Origin: Streptomyces sp. TRM68416
GTDB lineage: Bacteria > Actinomycetota > Actinomycetes > Streptomycetales > Streptomycetaceae
Reading direction: 5' to 3'
NCBI RefSeq assembly: GCF_014596915.1
Contig: NZ_JACVWU010000007.1
Coordinates: forward strand, 124,001-188,000
DNA: 64,000 nucleotides
Below the pieces are notes generated by a model that was not told where the DNA came from, did not search any database, and worked only from the letters and a program-made list of their open reading frames with translations. Of the stretch, positions 51,989 to 63,366 are shown piece after piece (the first letter of the stretch is position 1; each line of letters opens with the position of its first letter). A program made the position numbers and the translations under genes.

Positions 51989-53635
51989 TTACGGAGTTGT
52001 GGTCCACTTCTGGTTGCTCTGGCCGTTGCAGGTCCACAGGATGACCGGTGTCCCGTTGGCGGTGGCGGCCCCGTTGACGTCGAGGCACAGTCCGGCGTGG
52101 ACGTTGCGGATCGACCCGTCGGACTGCCTGGTCCACTTCTGGTTGTCCTGGCCGTTGCACGGCCAGATGACGACGGGTGTGCCGTTGGAGGTGCCCTGGT
52201 CGGAGGCGTCCAGACACTTGTCGCCGTAGACGCGGATCTCCCCGCCGGCCCAGCTGGTCCAGAGCTGGTTGGCGGCGGTGTGGCAGTCCCAGACGAGCGT
52301 CCTCGTCCCGGCCGCGGTGGCGCCCTGCTCCACGTCCAGGCAGCGGCCGGACCCGGTACCGCGCAGGCGTGCGGTGGTGGCGGCCAGCGGGGTTCCGCCG
52401 GTCACCTTGAACACGGCGACGCCGTGGGCGGGAACGCTCGCGGAGATCTGTCCGGACGTGCTCGACGTACCGCCGGTCCACAGGTCGGTGAGGGTGAACG
52501 AGCTTCCGCCGAGGCCGACCTGTGCGGCCGTGGTGGTGACGGTCGTGGTGCTGCCGCCCCGGTTGAGCAGACCCACCGCGACCGAGCCGTCGGCCAGGGC
52601 CTTGGCGAACACCTCGGTGTTGCCGTCGTCGCGCACCCGGCGTCCGCCCGCGCCCAGCGGGTCCTGGTTGACCGCCAGCAGGCGCGGGTTGCGCAGGATC
52701 GCGCTGACGTCGGCGGACATGGTGCGGATGTCGTTGCCGGCCATGAGCGGGGCACCCATGAGCGCCCACAGGGCGAAGTGGGAGCGGGACTCGGTCAGCG
52801 TCAGGCCGGGACGGCCGACGACCAGCATGTCGGGGTCGTTCCAGTGCCCCGGGCCCGACTGGGCGGCCAGGGGCGCGGTGACGTCCAGGACGTTGCCGAC
52901 GCCCATGGGATAGCTGTTGGTGTTGCCGTTCTGCCAGATGTCGAGCAGGTCCTCGGTCGTCCGCCACAGGTCGGCGACCTCGCTCCAGTTGTACTTGTCG
53001 CCGGTGGGGGCGTGGAAGCTGTTGGGGTTGATGCTGTAGACGATCGGGCGGCCGGTGGCGCGCAGGGCGTCGCGCATGAGGGTGAACTGCGCGACCTGCT
53101 CGCTGAGGGTGCCGCTGCCGGAGCACCAGTCGTACTTGAGGTAGTCGACGCCCCACGAGGCGAACGTGTTGGCGTCCCGGACCTCGTGGCCCTTGCTGCC
53201 CGTGGAGCCGGGGTAGGTGCCCACGCCCTGGGCGCACGTCTTCTCGTTGGGTGCCTGGTAGATGCCGAACTTCAGGCCCTTGCTGTGGATGTAGTCCCCG
53301 AGCGCCTTCATGCCGCTGGGGAACTTGGTCGGATTGGCCCGCAGGTTGCCCTGCGCGTCGCGCTGCGGATCGAACCAGCAGTCGTCGACGACGACGTACT
53401 GGTAGCCCGCGTCCTTCATGCCCGAGGACACCATCGCGTCGGCGGCCTGGCGGACCTGCGCCTCGGTGATGCCGCAGCCGAAGCTGTTCCAGCTGTTCCA
53501 GCCGAGCGGAGGGGTGAGCGCGGGGCTGCCCGGCGCGGCCTCGGCGGTCGTGTCGACGGAGGCGGTGACGCAGGTCGTGAGCGTCAGCGCGGCGGCTGCG
53601 AGGAGACGTAACAGTCGTCTTTGTACGGGGGCCAT
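51989..53635 (-). CDS. Secreted GH27 alpha-galactosidase with CBM13; contains a TTA codon
   Basis: 548-residue exported enzyme: signal (APVQRRLLRLLAAAALTLTTC...), GH27 barrel (about 40-340) with nucleophile Asp169 in YLKYDWC and acid/base Asp267 in GHWNDPDM, a beta-sandwich to about 425, and a C-terminal ricin-type CBM13 (about 430-548). ATG at 53635 has GGGAAGGAA upstream. Codon 9 (in RRLLRLL) is TTA, the rare leucine codon read only by the bldA tRNA in Streptomyces, and codons around it (GTA CAA AGA CGA) are also rare. It removes alpha-galactosyl side chains outside the cell. Confidence 0.93.
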   Translation of the reverse strand: MAPVQRRLLRLLAAAALTLTTCVTASVDTTAEAAPGSPALTPPLGWNSWNSFGCGITEAQVRQAADAMVSSGMKDAGYQYVVVDDCWFDPQRDAQGNLRANPTKFPSGMKALGDYIHSKGLKFGIYQAPNEKTCAQGVGTYPGSTGSKGHEVRDANTFASWGVDYLKYDWCSGSGTLSEQVAQFTLMRDALRATGRPIVYSINPNSFHAPTGDKYNWSEVADLWRTTEDLLDIWQNGNTNSYPMGVGNVLDVTAPLAAQSGPGHWNDPDMLVVGRPGLTLTESRSHFALWALMGAPLMAGNDIRTMSADVSAILRNPRLLAVNQDPLGAGGRRVRDDGNTEVFAKALADGSVAVGLLNRGGSTTTVTTTAAQVGLGGSSFTLTDLWTGGTSSTSGQISASVPAHGVAVFKVTGGTPLAATTARLRGTGSGRCLDVEQGATAAGTRTLVWDCHTAANQLWTSWAGGEIRVYGDKCLDASDQGTSNGTPVVIWPCNGQDNQKWTRQSDGSIRNVHAGLCLDVNGAATANGTPVILWTCNGQSNQKWTTTP

Positions 53636-53721
53636 GGGGGGTTCCTTCCCGGCCCGCACAGCGGCTTGCGCCGTGCGGGCCTCATGGACGGGTCGTGCGC
53701 CTGTGTGCGGGTGCGGACGGG

Positions 53722-55137
<1,416 letters not shown>

Positions 55138-55225
55138 TCATTCCTTGACTGAGCGGTTCCGGACGGCCCGGGGAGGGGCCGTCCGGAGTGGGGGTGCGCT
55201 ACGGCCCGACCCGCACGTTCGTTAT

Positions 55226-55242
55226 TTCGAACACTGGTCGAA
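55226..55242. promoter_or_regulatory. Inverted repeat upstream of GH62
   Basis: TTCGA (55226-55230) and TCGAA (55238-55242), 7 bases apart, within an A/T-richer stretch about 95 bases before the GH62 start. Symmetry and place suggest an operator, but it differs from the CGAAGCGCTTCG family, and only 5-bp arms are involved. Confidence 0.4.
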
Positions 55243-55297
55243 CCATCGGCGACAGTGCGCCACGGTGTGCCGCCTGCCGCCGAAGGGGACGGAGGTG

Positions 55298-58132
55298 TTA
55301 CCGGGAGAAGGAGAAGTACAGGGTCCGGGCGTAGTCACCCGTTGCCGTGGTGGGGCCGCCGGTGGGGCCGAGATCGGCCGGCGGGTGGAACTTGGTGCCC
55401 ATCGCCGGGATGGCGTCGAGGAACGACAGGTCACCGTCCGGGAAGGGCGGCGCGGTGAAGCGGGGGTCGGGTCCGAACCGGGGCGTGAGGAGACGCAGGT
55501 AGAGGTTCTCGTCCTCGGAGACCATGGTCAGACGTCCGGCGGTGGTGTGCAGGGACGCCCAGCGCACGTCCGCGTGGTAGCCCTTGAACTCCGGGTACTC
55601 CCAGCCCTCGGCACCGGTCGCGGTGTCGTTGTACTGCTTCGTCCAGACGTCCGTCGCCACGCCGCGCAGGCGGTTCTTCCACACCCGGTGGGGTCCCTGG
55701 CCGAGCCAGGTCATGCCGGTCACCGACGACTCGGGCAGATCGAAGCCGACACCGAAGAGGTCGTGCTCGCCGGTGAGGTGGTAGCGGTAGTCCAACTGCA
55801 GCCAGCCGCTGGGGTGCAGGCACCACCGGACACGGCGCAGGACGCCGGAGTACTCGGCCTCCACCACGTAGGCGTCGCCGTCCGGACCGTGCGTCAGGTC
55901 GGTGAGGTCGGCCGTTCCGGTCGTGGGCAGCGGGCCGCGGGACAGCGCGAAGTCCTTCCCGCGGTGGGCGACGCCGGACAGCAGGCCCGTTGTCGTGTCG
56001 AGCGTGACCGTGGTGTGGCGGGAGGCGAGGGTCAGCGTGTCGGCGGCCGTGAGGGAGCCGCGCACGGCCGGGCCCGGGCCCACCCGCACCAGTCGCCGGG
56101 CCTGGTCGGCGGCGGCCGGGACGGTCCATGTCCAGCGGCGGATCTCACGGCCGTCGGCGTCGCTGACGGTCAGCGCCAGGGCGTCGGCGCGTCGCCAGCC
56201 GTACGGCAGGGGCAGACGCAGCACTCCCTGGGTGCCCGGTGCGATGTCCGGGGCGGAGGCGGTGCCCCGGGCGCGTACGGTGTGCCCGTCCTGCCGCTGC
56301 GACGGGGTGCGGAAGTCCAGGAGCTGCCAGGAGAACCGGCAGCTACGGGTGTTGGTGAAGCCGTAGTGGTTGGCGAGGCGGACCCGCCCGTCGAAGTCCT
56401 TCGGCAGACCGGAGGCGAACCGGTCCGGCTCGGCGAGCTGGACGGGGGACCAGATGTCCTTGATGGTGTAGAAGCTGGCCTCCTTCTCGCGGAAGGGGCC
56501 GAGGATGCCGTCGGGCGCGGCGTTGCCGGCCACGTCGATGGCGCCGCCGAGGTCGTCGCGCACGATGCCCTCGTCGACCAGTGCCCACACGAAGCCGCCG
56601 GCGGACAGCCGTTCGTGGCCCATCAGCTTCCAGTAGTCGTCGAGCCCCGCGCCCGCGCCGCCGTCGTAGAGGGCGTGGAGGAACTCGGTGGGCATGAAGA
56701 TGTCGCCCCGCTCCTGGAGGATGCGGCGGGTGCTCTCGTAGTTCTCGTAGTGGTCGGTGTTGATGCCGCCGAAGTTCGCCCAGGGGTGGAGCACCGTGCG
56801 CTTCTGGGGGTCGAGGCGGGCGTAGTCGTCGTCGAGGGCGGTGTTCCAGCCGCCTTCGTTGCCGTTGCACCAGAACACGATCGACGGGTGGTTGACGTCC
56901 CGGGTGACCATGGAGGCGACGAGGGGTCTGCCCACCTCCTCGTCGTAGAACTTCTGCCAGCCGGCCAGTTCGTCGAGGACGTACAGACCGAGTTCGTCGG
57001 CGAGGTCGAGGAAGTGCGTGTCCGGCGGGTAGTGGGCCATCCGGACCGCGTTCATGTTCATCTCCCGCATCAGCAGGATGTCCTTGCGGCTGATGCGCGG
57101 GCTGGTCGCCCGGCCGGACGTGGGCCAGATGGTGTGCCGGTTGGCGCCCTTGAGGATGACCTTGACGCCGTTGACGTACACGCCGTCGCCGGGGCGCACC
57201 TCGACGGTGCGGAAGCCGATCCGCTCGTCGACGCGGTGGACGGTACGGCGCTCGCCCGCCCGGAGCGTGACCTCGACGCGGTAGAGGTGCGGGGTCTCCG
57301 CCGTCCACTGCCGGGGGGACTTCACCGTGGTCCTGAGCGTCACCTTCGTGTCGCCGGGGGCGACGGCCGCGGTGAACGGGGCGCCGACCGGGCGCCCGGA
57401 CAGGTCGGTGACCCGGGCGACCAGACGGTCGGCTGAACCGGTGCCCGACAGGTGGGCGTCGACCCGCAGGGTGCCGTCGGCGCGGGCGTCGACGGCTATG
57501 CGCTCGATGTGCTGGAGCGGGAACGCCTCCAGGTGGACTGGGCGGTAGATGCCGCCGAAGTTCCAGTAGTCGCCGAGGCGTTCGGCCCGGTTGACGGAGT
57601 CGTCGGTGGACTCCTTGCTGACCGTCACCTCCAGGAGGTTGTCCTGGCCGGGGCGCAGCCGGTCGGTCACCTCGTGCCGGAACCGGTAGAAACCACCGCG
57701 GTGGACGGGGCCGACCGACTCGCCGTTGATCCACGCCTCGGTCTCGGTCATCGACCCTTCGAAGACGAGGAAGACACGTCTGTCGCGCCAGTGGGCGGGC
57801 GGGGTGAAGGTGTGCCGGTAGCGGCCCTTCTCCTCCGGGCGCAGGTTCCACCCGTAGTTGTACGTGCCGTATCCGTGGAACTCCCAGTTGGACGGCACCG
57901 GGATGGTGTCCCAACTGCCGCTGCGCCGACCGCTGGTGCACAGGAAATCCCAGTCGACCGGGCGGTCGGCGTCCTCGCCGGACAGGTACAGGCGCTCGGT
58001 GCGCGCGGAGGCGTCCGCTGCGGCGGAGGGCACGGCGGCCGGCTCGGCGGCCAGTGCCGAGCCCGCGGGCAGGCCTCCGGCGACGGCCGCGCCGGCGCCC
58101 AGGATCAGGACGCCGCGACGTGACAATTGCAT
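55298..58132 (-). CDS. Tat-exported GH2 beta-galactosidase-like enzyme
   Basis: 944-residue exported GH2 enzyme. Leader QLSRRGVLILGAGAAVAGGLPAGSALA is of the twin-arginine type. Domain order follows classical GH2: sugar-binding jelly roll (about 50-220), immunoglobulin-like domain, TIM barrel, second Ig-like and the large C-terminal beta-sandwich (LacZ type: MTWLGQGPHRVWKNRL). Acid/base Glu is in FWCNGNEGG and the nucleophile Glu in MPTEFLHALYD. Start ATG 58132, with GGAG 6 bases upstream; ATG at 58138 is possible. Probably hydrolyses beta-galactosides of plant walls. An operator-like copy of CGAAGCGCTTCG lies 52 bases upstream. Confidence 0.88.
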   Translation of the reverse strand: MQLSRRGVLILGAGAAVAGGLPAGSALAAEPAAVPSAAADASARTERLYLSGEDADRPVDWDFLCTSGRRSGSWDTIPVPSNWEFHGYGTYNYGWNLRPEEKGRYRHTFTPPAHWRDRRVFLVFEGSMTETEAWINGESVGPVHRGGFYRFRHEVTDRLRPGQDNLLEVTVSKESTDDSVNRAERLGDYWNFGGIYRPVHLEAFPLQHIERIAVDARADGTLRVDAHLSGTGSADRLVARVTDLSGRPVGAPFTAAVAPGDTKVTLRTTVKSPRQWTAETPHLYRVEVTLRAGERRTVHRVDERIGFRTVEVRPGDGVYVNGVKVILKGANRHTIWPTSGRATSPRISRKDILLMREMNMNAVRMAHYPPDTHFLDLADELGLYVLDELAGWQKFYDEEVGRPLVASMVTRDVNHPSIVFWCNGNEGGWNTALDDDYARLDPQKRTVLHPWANFGGINTDHYENYESTRRILQERGDIFMPTEFLHALYDGGAGAGLDDYWKLMGHERLSAGGFVWALVDEGIVRDDLGGAIDVAGNAAPDGILGPFREKEASFYTIKDIWSPVQLAEPDRFASGLPKDFDGRVRLANHYGFTNTRSCRFSWQLLDFRTPSQRQDGHTVRARGTASAPDIAPGTQGVLRLPLPYGWRRADALALTVSDADGREIRRWTWTVPAAADQARRLVRVGPGPAVRGSLTAADTLTLASRHTTVTLDTTTGLLSGVAHRGKDFALSRGPLPTTGTADLTDLTHGPDGDAYVVEAEYSGVLRRVRWCLHPSGWLQLDYRYHLTGEHDLFGVGFDLPESSVTGMTWLGQGPHRVWKNRLRGVATDVWTKQYNDTATGAEGWEYPEFKGYHADVRWASLHTTAGRLTMVSEDENLYLRLLTPRFGPDPRFTAPPFPDGDLSFLDAIPAMGTKFHPPADLGPTGGPTTATGDYARTLYFSFSR

Positions 58133-58183
58133 GAACATCTCCAGCCTTGAGGGAACATCAGGGCACTGCCGGCATCCGATTGT

Positions 58184-58195
58184 CGAAGCGCTTCC
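58184..58195. promoter_or_regulatory. LacI-type operator, degenerate copy (GH2 promoter)
   Basis: CGAAGCGCTTCC matches 11 of 12 bases of the three perfect CGAAGCGCTTCG copies at 44257-44579 and sits 52 bases upstream of the GH2 start. Preceded by GT, as in copy 3. Confidence 0.6.
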
Positions 58196-58361
58196 GCGCA
58201 CAACACAGCAGATCAGGGCACATTGGTGGGAGCGAGACGACCATAGGAGTCGAATGAATCGAACACAAGAGGGCGGTAAGATCCGAGGGTGTCCACGGCC
58301 CTGCCCGCTGCGGACGTCCGATCCGCCTCGGCTGGGAAACGGATCGTGCCGGACGGGCCGG

Positions 58362-60698
58362 TCAGCGACCGTGCAGCACCCGTGCCAGATACGGCGCGGT
58401 GGCGCTGCCCGTCACCCCGGCCACCTCCGCCGGCGGGCCCGCCGCCACGATCCGGCCGCCCGCGTCTCCGCCGCCGGGACCCAGGTCGATCACCCAGTCC
58501 GCGCCCGCGACCACGGCCATGTCGTGCTCGACCACCACAACGGTGTGCCCGGCGTCGACCAGACCGTGCAACTGCCGCATCAGGACCTCGACATCGGCCG
58601 GGTGGAGACCGGTCGTGGGCTCGTCGAGCAGGTAGAGCGTGTGGCCGCGACGACCGCGCTGGAGCTCACTGGCCAGCTTGATGCGCTGGGCCTCGCCCCC
58701 GGACAGCTCGGTCGCGGGCTGGCCGAGGCGCAGATAGCCGAGGCCGACGTCGAGCAGCGTGCCGAGGCTGCGCGCCACCGCCGGGGTGTCGGCGAAGAAG
58801 GCGGCCGCCGCCTCCACCGTGAGGTCGAGAACCTGGGCGATGTTCCGCCCCCGGTAGGTGACTTCCAGCGTCTCGGGGTTGTAGCGCGCGCCCGCGCAGT
58901 CCGGGCACGGTGCGTACGTACTGGGCAGGAACAGCAGCTCCACGCTGACGAACCCCTCGCCCTGGCAGGTCTCGCAGCGCCCTCCCGCGACATTGAAGGA
59001 GAACCGGCCGACACCGTACCCGCGCTCCCGTGCCGCGTCGGTGGCCGCGAACTCCTTGCGTACGACGTCGAAGAGGCCGGTATAGGTCGCGAGGTTGGAG
59101 CGCGGGGTGCGGCCGATCGGCTTCTGGTCGACGCAGACCAGGCGGCCCACGCCCGCCGACTCCTCGGTGATCTCGCCGATGAGCGTGGACTTGCCCGATC
59201 CGGAAACACCCGTGACCGCGGTGAACACGCCCAGCGGGAACTCGGCACTCACCCCGCGCAGGTTGTGCCGGGTGACCGGCCCGACCTTCAACCGGCCACG
59301 CGGGTCCCGCACTTCACGTACGGAAGTGGGGGAGCGGTCGAACAGGAAGCGGGCCGTGGCCGACTCCGCGACCTCGGCCAGCCCCGCCACCGGGCCGCTG
59401 TGCAGCACCCGCCCGCCGTGCTCGCCCGCGCGCGGGCCGACGTCCACGAGCCAGTCGGCGCCGCGGACCACGTCGAGGTGGTGCTCCACCACGAACACCG
59501 AGTTCCCGGCGGACTTCAGGCGGGCCAGCACGGTCAGCAGGGCCTCGGTGTCCGCCGGGTGCAGCCCGGCGGACGGCTCATCGAGGACGTAGACGACCCC
59601 GAACAGGCCGGCGCGCAACTGCGTGGCCAGGCGCAGGCGTTGGAGTTCGCCGGCGGACAGGGTGGGGGTGGCGCGGTCGAGGCTCAGGTAGCCGAGGCCG
59701 AGTTCGACGACCGGGCCGATCCGGGACCTGAGATCCTCGGTGAGGACGCGGGCCGTCTCGGACGTGCCGTGCAGGAGACCGGCGAGGTCGGTCAACGGCA
59801 GCGCCGCCAGCTCGGCGATCGTCCGCCCCGCGAAGGTCACCGCGAGCGCCTCCGGCCGCAGCCGGCTCCCGCCGCACTCCGGACAGGGCGCACTCGTCAG
59901 AAAGCGCTCCGCCCTGGCGCGCAGCGTCGGGCTCTTGGAGTCCGCGAACGTCTTCATCACATACCGCCGGGCACTCATGTACGTGCCCTGGTACGGCCGT
60001 TGGATCCGGTCCGCGTCCCGCACCGGATGCACGGTGACCACCGGCTGCTCGTCGGTGAACAGGATCCACTCCCGCTCCTCGGCGGGCAGCTCCCGCCACG
60101 GCCGGTCCACGTCGTGCCCGAGCGCGTCGAGGATGTCCCGCAGGTTCTTCCCCTGCCAGGCGCCCGGCCAGGCGGCGATCGCGCCGTCCCGGATCGACAG
60201 CGAGGGGTCGGGGACCAGCAACTCCTCGCTCGTACGGTGGACTTGGCCGAGCCCGTGACACCCGGGGCACGCCCCCGCGGCCGTATGGGGGGAGAAGACG
60301 TCGGAGTCCAGCCGCTCGGCTCCCGGCGGATAGTCCCCGGCCCGCGAGAACAGCATCCGCAGCGAGTTGGAGAGGTGGGTGACCGTGCCGACCGACGAAC
60401 GGGACGTCGGCGCCGACCGGCGCTGCTGGAGCGAGACCGCCGGCGGCAGCCCGCTGATCTCCCCCACCTTCGGCGCCCCGACCTGATGGATCAGCCGCCG
60501 CGCGTACGGCGCCACCGACTCGAAGTACCGCCGCTGCGCCTCCGCGTAGATCGTGCCGAACGCCAGCGAGGACTTCCCCGAGCCGGACACCCCGGTGAAC
60601 ACGGCGAGCACGTCCCGCGGAATGTCGACGTCCACACCCTTGAGATTGTGCTCACGGGCCCCGCGGACACGGACGTAGGGATCGTGCGGGTCGTGCAT
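58362..60698 (-). CDS. Short UvrA-like ABC ATPase (UvrA2/DrrC type)
   Basis: 778-residue tandem ABC ATPase of the excinuclease UvrA family, clearly shorter than canonical UvrA (about 950). Both Walker A motifs are present ([13 protein letters not shown] near 36, [13 protein letters not shown] near 500), as are the zinc-finger Cys pairs CPECGG and CETCQGEG...CPDCAG and the signature LSAGELQRL / LSGGEAQRI. The missing segment corresponds to the UvrB-binding part, as in class II UvrA proteins linked to antibiotic tolerance rather than general repair. ATG at 60698. Monocistronic by position. Confidence 0.9.
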   Translation of the reverse strand: MHDPHDPYVRVRGAREHNLKGVDVDIPRDVLAVFTGVSGSGKSSLAFGTIYAEAQRRYFESVAPYARRLIHQVGAPKVGEISGLPPAVSLQQRRSAPTSRSSVGTVTHLSNSLRMLFSRAGDYPPGAERLDSDVFSPHTAAGACPGCHGLGQVHRTSEELLVPDPSLSIRDGAIAAWPGAWQGKNLRDILDALGHDVDRPWRELPAEEREWILFTDEQPVVTVHPVRDADRIQRPYQGTYMSARRYVMKTFADSKSPTLRARAERFLTSAPCPECGGSRLRPEALAVTFAGRTIAELAALPLTDLAGLLHGTSETARVLTEDLRSRIGPVVELGLGYLSLDRATPTLSAGELQRLRLATQLRAGLFGVVYVLDEPSAGLHPADTEALLTVLARLKSAGNSVFVVEHHLDVVRGADWLVDVGPRAGEHGGRVLHSGPVAGLAEVAESATARFLFDRSPTSVREVRDPRGRLKVGPVTRHNLRGVSAEFPLGVFTAVTGVSGSGKSTLIGEITEESAGVGRLVCVDQKPIGRTPRSNLATYTGLFDVVRKEFAATDAARERGYGVGRFSFNVAGGRCETCQGEGFVSVELLFLPSTYAPCPDCAGARYNPETLEVTYRGRNIAQVLDLTVEAAAAFFADTPAVARSLGTLLDVGLGYLRLGQPATELSGGEAQRIKLASELQRGRRGHTLYLLDEPTTGLHPADVEVLMRQLHGLVDAGHTVVVVEHDMAVVAGADWVIDLGPGGGDAGGRIVAAGPPAEVAGVTGSATAPYLARVLHGR

Positions 60699-60741
60699 GC
60701 GGCGCTCTCTCCGTGCCTGGCCGGGACAAAACTCCGCAATT

Positions 60742-61791
60742 CTATGCGACCGGGCCGCTCAGGGCCCGGACGACCACCTCGTCGGCGACCCCGCCTCGGT
60801 TCACGATCCCCGCCAGCCGCCGGTACGAGTCCAGCAGCGCCGCTCGATCGTACGTACTCGTCGTGACCAGCACCTCCTGCGCCCCCGTCTCCTTGAGGAC
60901 CGTCTCCAGCTCGTGGGCGACCTGTTCCTCGGTGCCCGCGATGTGTCCGGCGAGTCCGGCCTCGTAGAAGCCGCGCTCCTTGGCGGTCATCGTGAGTGTC
61001 TCGATGCGCTCGGCGGGCGGCAGGGGCGGGAAGGTGCCGTGGGTGCGGGAGTACGCCATCGACCAGGCCTCCGGGACGAGCAGGCGGCGGGCCTGCTCGG
61101 GGGTGGCGGCTACGGCGATCGTGCCGGAGATGACGACGTAGGGCTCGCTCGCCCAGGGGGAGGGGCGGAAATGGGCGCGGTAGTGGTCGATGCCGCGCTG
61201 CATCTTCTCGCGGTTGCGGAGGTCGCCGATGACCATGGGCAGGCCCGCGCGGGCCGCGACGGCGGCGCCCTCGCCCATGGCGAGCACGAACGGCGGCACG
61301 GCCAGGCCCTCGGCGGGGCGGGCGTGGACGCCGGTGGGGGAGGTGCCGCGGAACCAGCCGAGCAACTCGTCGAGCTGGGCGGCGAAGTCGTCGGCGTCGT
61401 CCTTGTCCCGGCCCAGCGCCCTGCGCACACCGTCGGTGAACCCGACCGACCGCCCGAGGCCCATGTCGATCCGGCCCGGGAAGAGGGACTCCAGCACCCC
61501 GAACTGCTCGGCCACGACCAGGGGCTGGTGGTTGGGCAGCATCACGCCGCCGGTGCCCACCCGGATCGTGCGGGTGGCCGAGGCGACCGCCGCCGCCAGC
61601 ACGGTGGGCGCGGAGCCTGCCACCCCGGGGACCCCGTGGTGCTCCGACACCCAGAACCGGTGGAAACCCAGCTCCTCCACCTCACGCGCCAGGTCCACGG
61701 TGGCGCGCAGCGCCTCGGCATGCGTGCCGCCCTCGTGCGTGCGGGAACGGTCGAGGACGGAGAAGCGGACGGCTGCGGTCTCAGGGCTCAC
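60742..61791 (-). CDS. Luciferase-like flavin monooxygenase (LLM family)
   Basis: 349-residue TIM-barrel oxidoreductase of the bacterial-luciferase-like group. Conserved blocks: FHRFWVSEHHGVPGVAGSAPTVLAAAVAS, TRTIRVGTGGVMLPNHQPLVVAEQFGVLESLFPGRIDMGLGR and GDLRNREKM. It would use reduced FMN (or F420) and oxygen; the substrate is unknown. GTG at 61791 is used, with a poor ribosome site. It lies after an empty gap and before the UvrA-like gene, 43 bases apart on the same strand. Confidence 0.9.
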   Translation of the reverse strand: MSPETAAVRFSVLDRSRTHEGGTHAEALRATVDLAREVEELGFHRFWVSEHHGVPGVAGSAPTVLAAAVASATRTIRVGTGGVMLPNHQPLVVAEQFGVLESLFPGRIDMGLGRSVGFTDGVRRALGRDKDDADDFAAQLDELLGWFRGTSPTGVHARPAEGLAVPPFVLAMGEGAAVAARAGLPMVIGDLRNREKMQRGIDHYRAHFRPSPWASEPYVVISGTIAVAATPEQARRLLVPEAWSMAYSRTHGTFPPLPPAERIETLTMTAKERGFYEAGLAGHIAGTEEQVAHELETVLKETGAQEVLVTTSTYDRAALLDSYRRLAGIVNRGGVADEVVVRALSGPVA

Positions 61792-62172
61792 GGTAGGTAC
61801 AACACGTGCGGGGCGGGAGGATTCCCCGCCCCGCGGCGCGGATGCTCGGCACGGACGCAGCGGGCGGCAACTCGTCGCCGCCGGTGGGGGCGCGGTGCCG
61901 TGCGACGCCCTGGAGCCCTGGATTCCGGCGCGCGACGCTGTGCGACGGGTCCCCGGACGCAGGCGCGCTGTGCTCTGCCGGGCTGTCGGCCGCGGTTCAC
62001 CGGCGGGGTGCGGTGAGCGTCCGGCCAGGCCCGTTCGGCGATGGCGGTGGCGTGGTTCGTCCGGCCAGGCGCGCTCGGCGATGGCGGTGGCGTGGCTCTC
62101 CCGCTCCGACGCGTCAGGTCCCGTCCGTCAGGGCCCCGGGGAGCCCGCTGTCCGGGGCCGCCGTCGCGCTCG
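61792..62172. other. Intergenic gap containing a 40-bp tandem duplication
   Basis: 381 bases upstream of the monooxygenase and downstream of the fumarylacetoacetase gene. The only clear structure is the duplication at 62018-62097; no gene is supported in either direction. Confidence 0.6.
62018..62097. repeat. 40-bp tandem duplication (two copies)
   Basis: Copies at 62018-62057 and 62058-62097, both beginning CGTCCGGCCAGGC and containing GGCGATGGCGGTGGCGTGG, differ at only 3 positions. Two copies only, so recent duplication is likely; no palindromic structure. Confidence 0.8.
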
Positions 62173-63366
62173 TCACGCCTGCCGCTTGCCGGCCGTGATG
62201 CGGCCCCGGGCCTCGCCGAAGCCGATCCTGGTCCCGTCGGCGCCCGGTGCCGTGGCGGTCAGGACGACCTCGTCGCCGTCCTCCAGGAAGGTGCGCGGCC
62301 GGCCGCCCACCGTGACGGGCTCCTTGCCGCCCCAGGTCAGTTCGATGAAGGCGCCGCGCTGCTCCTTCTCCGGGCCGGAGACCGTGCCGGAGGCGAAGAG
62401 GTCGCCGGTGCGCGAGGGGGCGCCGTTGACGGTCTGGTGGGCCAGCATCTGGGCGGGGGACCAGTACATCGCGGCGTACGGCGGCCGGGAGACGACCTGG
62501 CCGTTCCAGGCGACCGTGAGGTCGATGTCCAGGCCCCACGGCTGGTCCATGCGCAGATACGGCAGTACGGCCGGCTCCTGGGGCGGGACCGGGACGCGTG
62601 CGGCGTCCAGCGCGAGCAGCGGCACCACCCACGGCGAGATCGTCGACGCGAAGGACTTGCCCAGGTTGGGGCCGAGCGGGACGTACTCCCAGGCCTGGAT
62701 GTCGCGCGCGGACCAGTCGTTGAAGAGGACCACCCCGAAGATGTGCCGCTCCGCGTCCTCGGCGCCGATCGTGTCGCCCATGGCGCTGCCGGTGCCGAGG
62801 ACGAAGCCGAGTTCGGCCTCGATGTCGAGGCGGGTGGAGGGGCCGAAGACCGGTGCCGGGTCCTGGGGGCCCTTGCGCTGTCCGCAGGGCCGGACGATGT
62901 CGGTGCCCGAGACCACGACGGAGGCCGCGCGGCCGTGGTAACCGACCGGCAGATGCTTCCAGTTGGGCAGCAGCGGCTCGGGGTTGTCGGGCCGGAAGAG
63001 CCGGCCCAGGTTCGAGGCGTGGTGCTCGGAGGCGTAGAAGTCGACGTAGTCGGCGACCTCGAACGGCAGGTGCAGGGTCACCGCGCCCAGCTCGTGCACC
63101 GCCTCGGCGGGCACCTCACCCCGCAGCCGCTCGGCGATCGCGGCCCGCACCTCCACCCAGCGGGAGTGGCCCTCGGCCATGAAGGCGTTCAGGCTCGGCC
63201 GGGCGAAGACGTCCTCGTCCAGCAGCACGGCCAGGTCGATGACATGGTCGCCGTAGCGGGTCGCCACGCGCGGTGTCCGGCCGGGCGTCGAGTAGACGCC
63301 GTAGGGCAGGTTGGTCAGGCCGAACAACGAGTCGGCGGGGACGGTGAGTCGGACGGTGCTGGTCAT
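62173..63366 (-). CDS. fahA: Fumarylacetoacetase
   Basis: 397-residue hydrolase that splits fumarylacetoacetate to fumarate and acetoacetate, the last step of tyrosine/homogentisate breakdown. N-terminal SH3-like domain (about 1-110) then the FAH fold: VDFYASEHHASNLGRLFRP holds the Asp/His of the catalytic site (LEFT of HASNLG), and NWKHLPVGYHGRAAS, DIEAELGFVLG and FNDWSARDIQAWEY carry the metal and substrate residues. Full length for the family. ATG at 63366, 4-base overlap with the upstream gene's stop (ATGA), so the two are coupled. Confidence 0.93.
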   Translation of the reverse strand: MTSTVRLTVPADSLFGLTNLPYGVYSTPGRTPRVATRYGDHVIDLAVLLDEDVFARPSLNAFMAEGHSRWVEVRAAIAERLRGEVPAEAVHELGAVTLHLPFEVADYVDFYASEHHASNLGRLFRPDNPEPLLPNWKHLPVGYHGRAASVVVSGTDIVRPCGQRKGPQDPAPVFGPSTRLDIEAELGFVLGTGSAMGDTIGAEDAERHIFGVVLFNDWSARDIQAWEYVPLGPNLGKSFASTISPWVVPLLALDAARVPVPPQEPAVLPYLRMDQPWGLDIDLTVAWNGQVVSRPPYAAMYWSPAQMLAHQTVNGAPSRTGDLFASGTVSGPEKEQRGAFIELTWGGKEPVTVGGRPRTFLEDGDEVVLTATAPGADGTRIGFGEARGRITAGKRQA

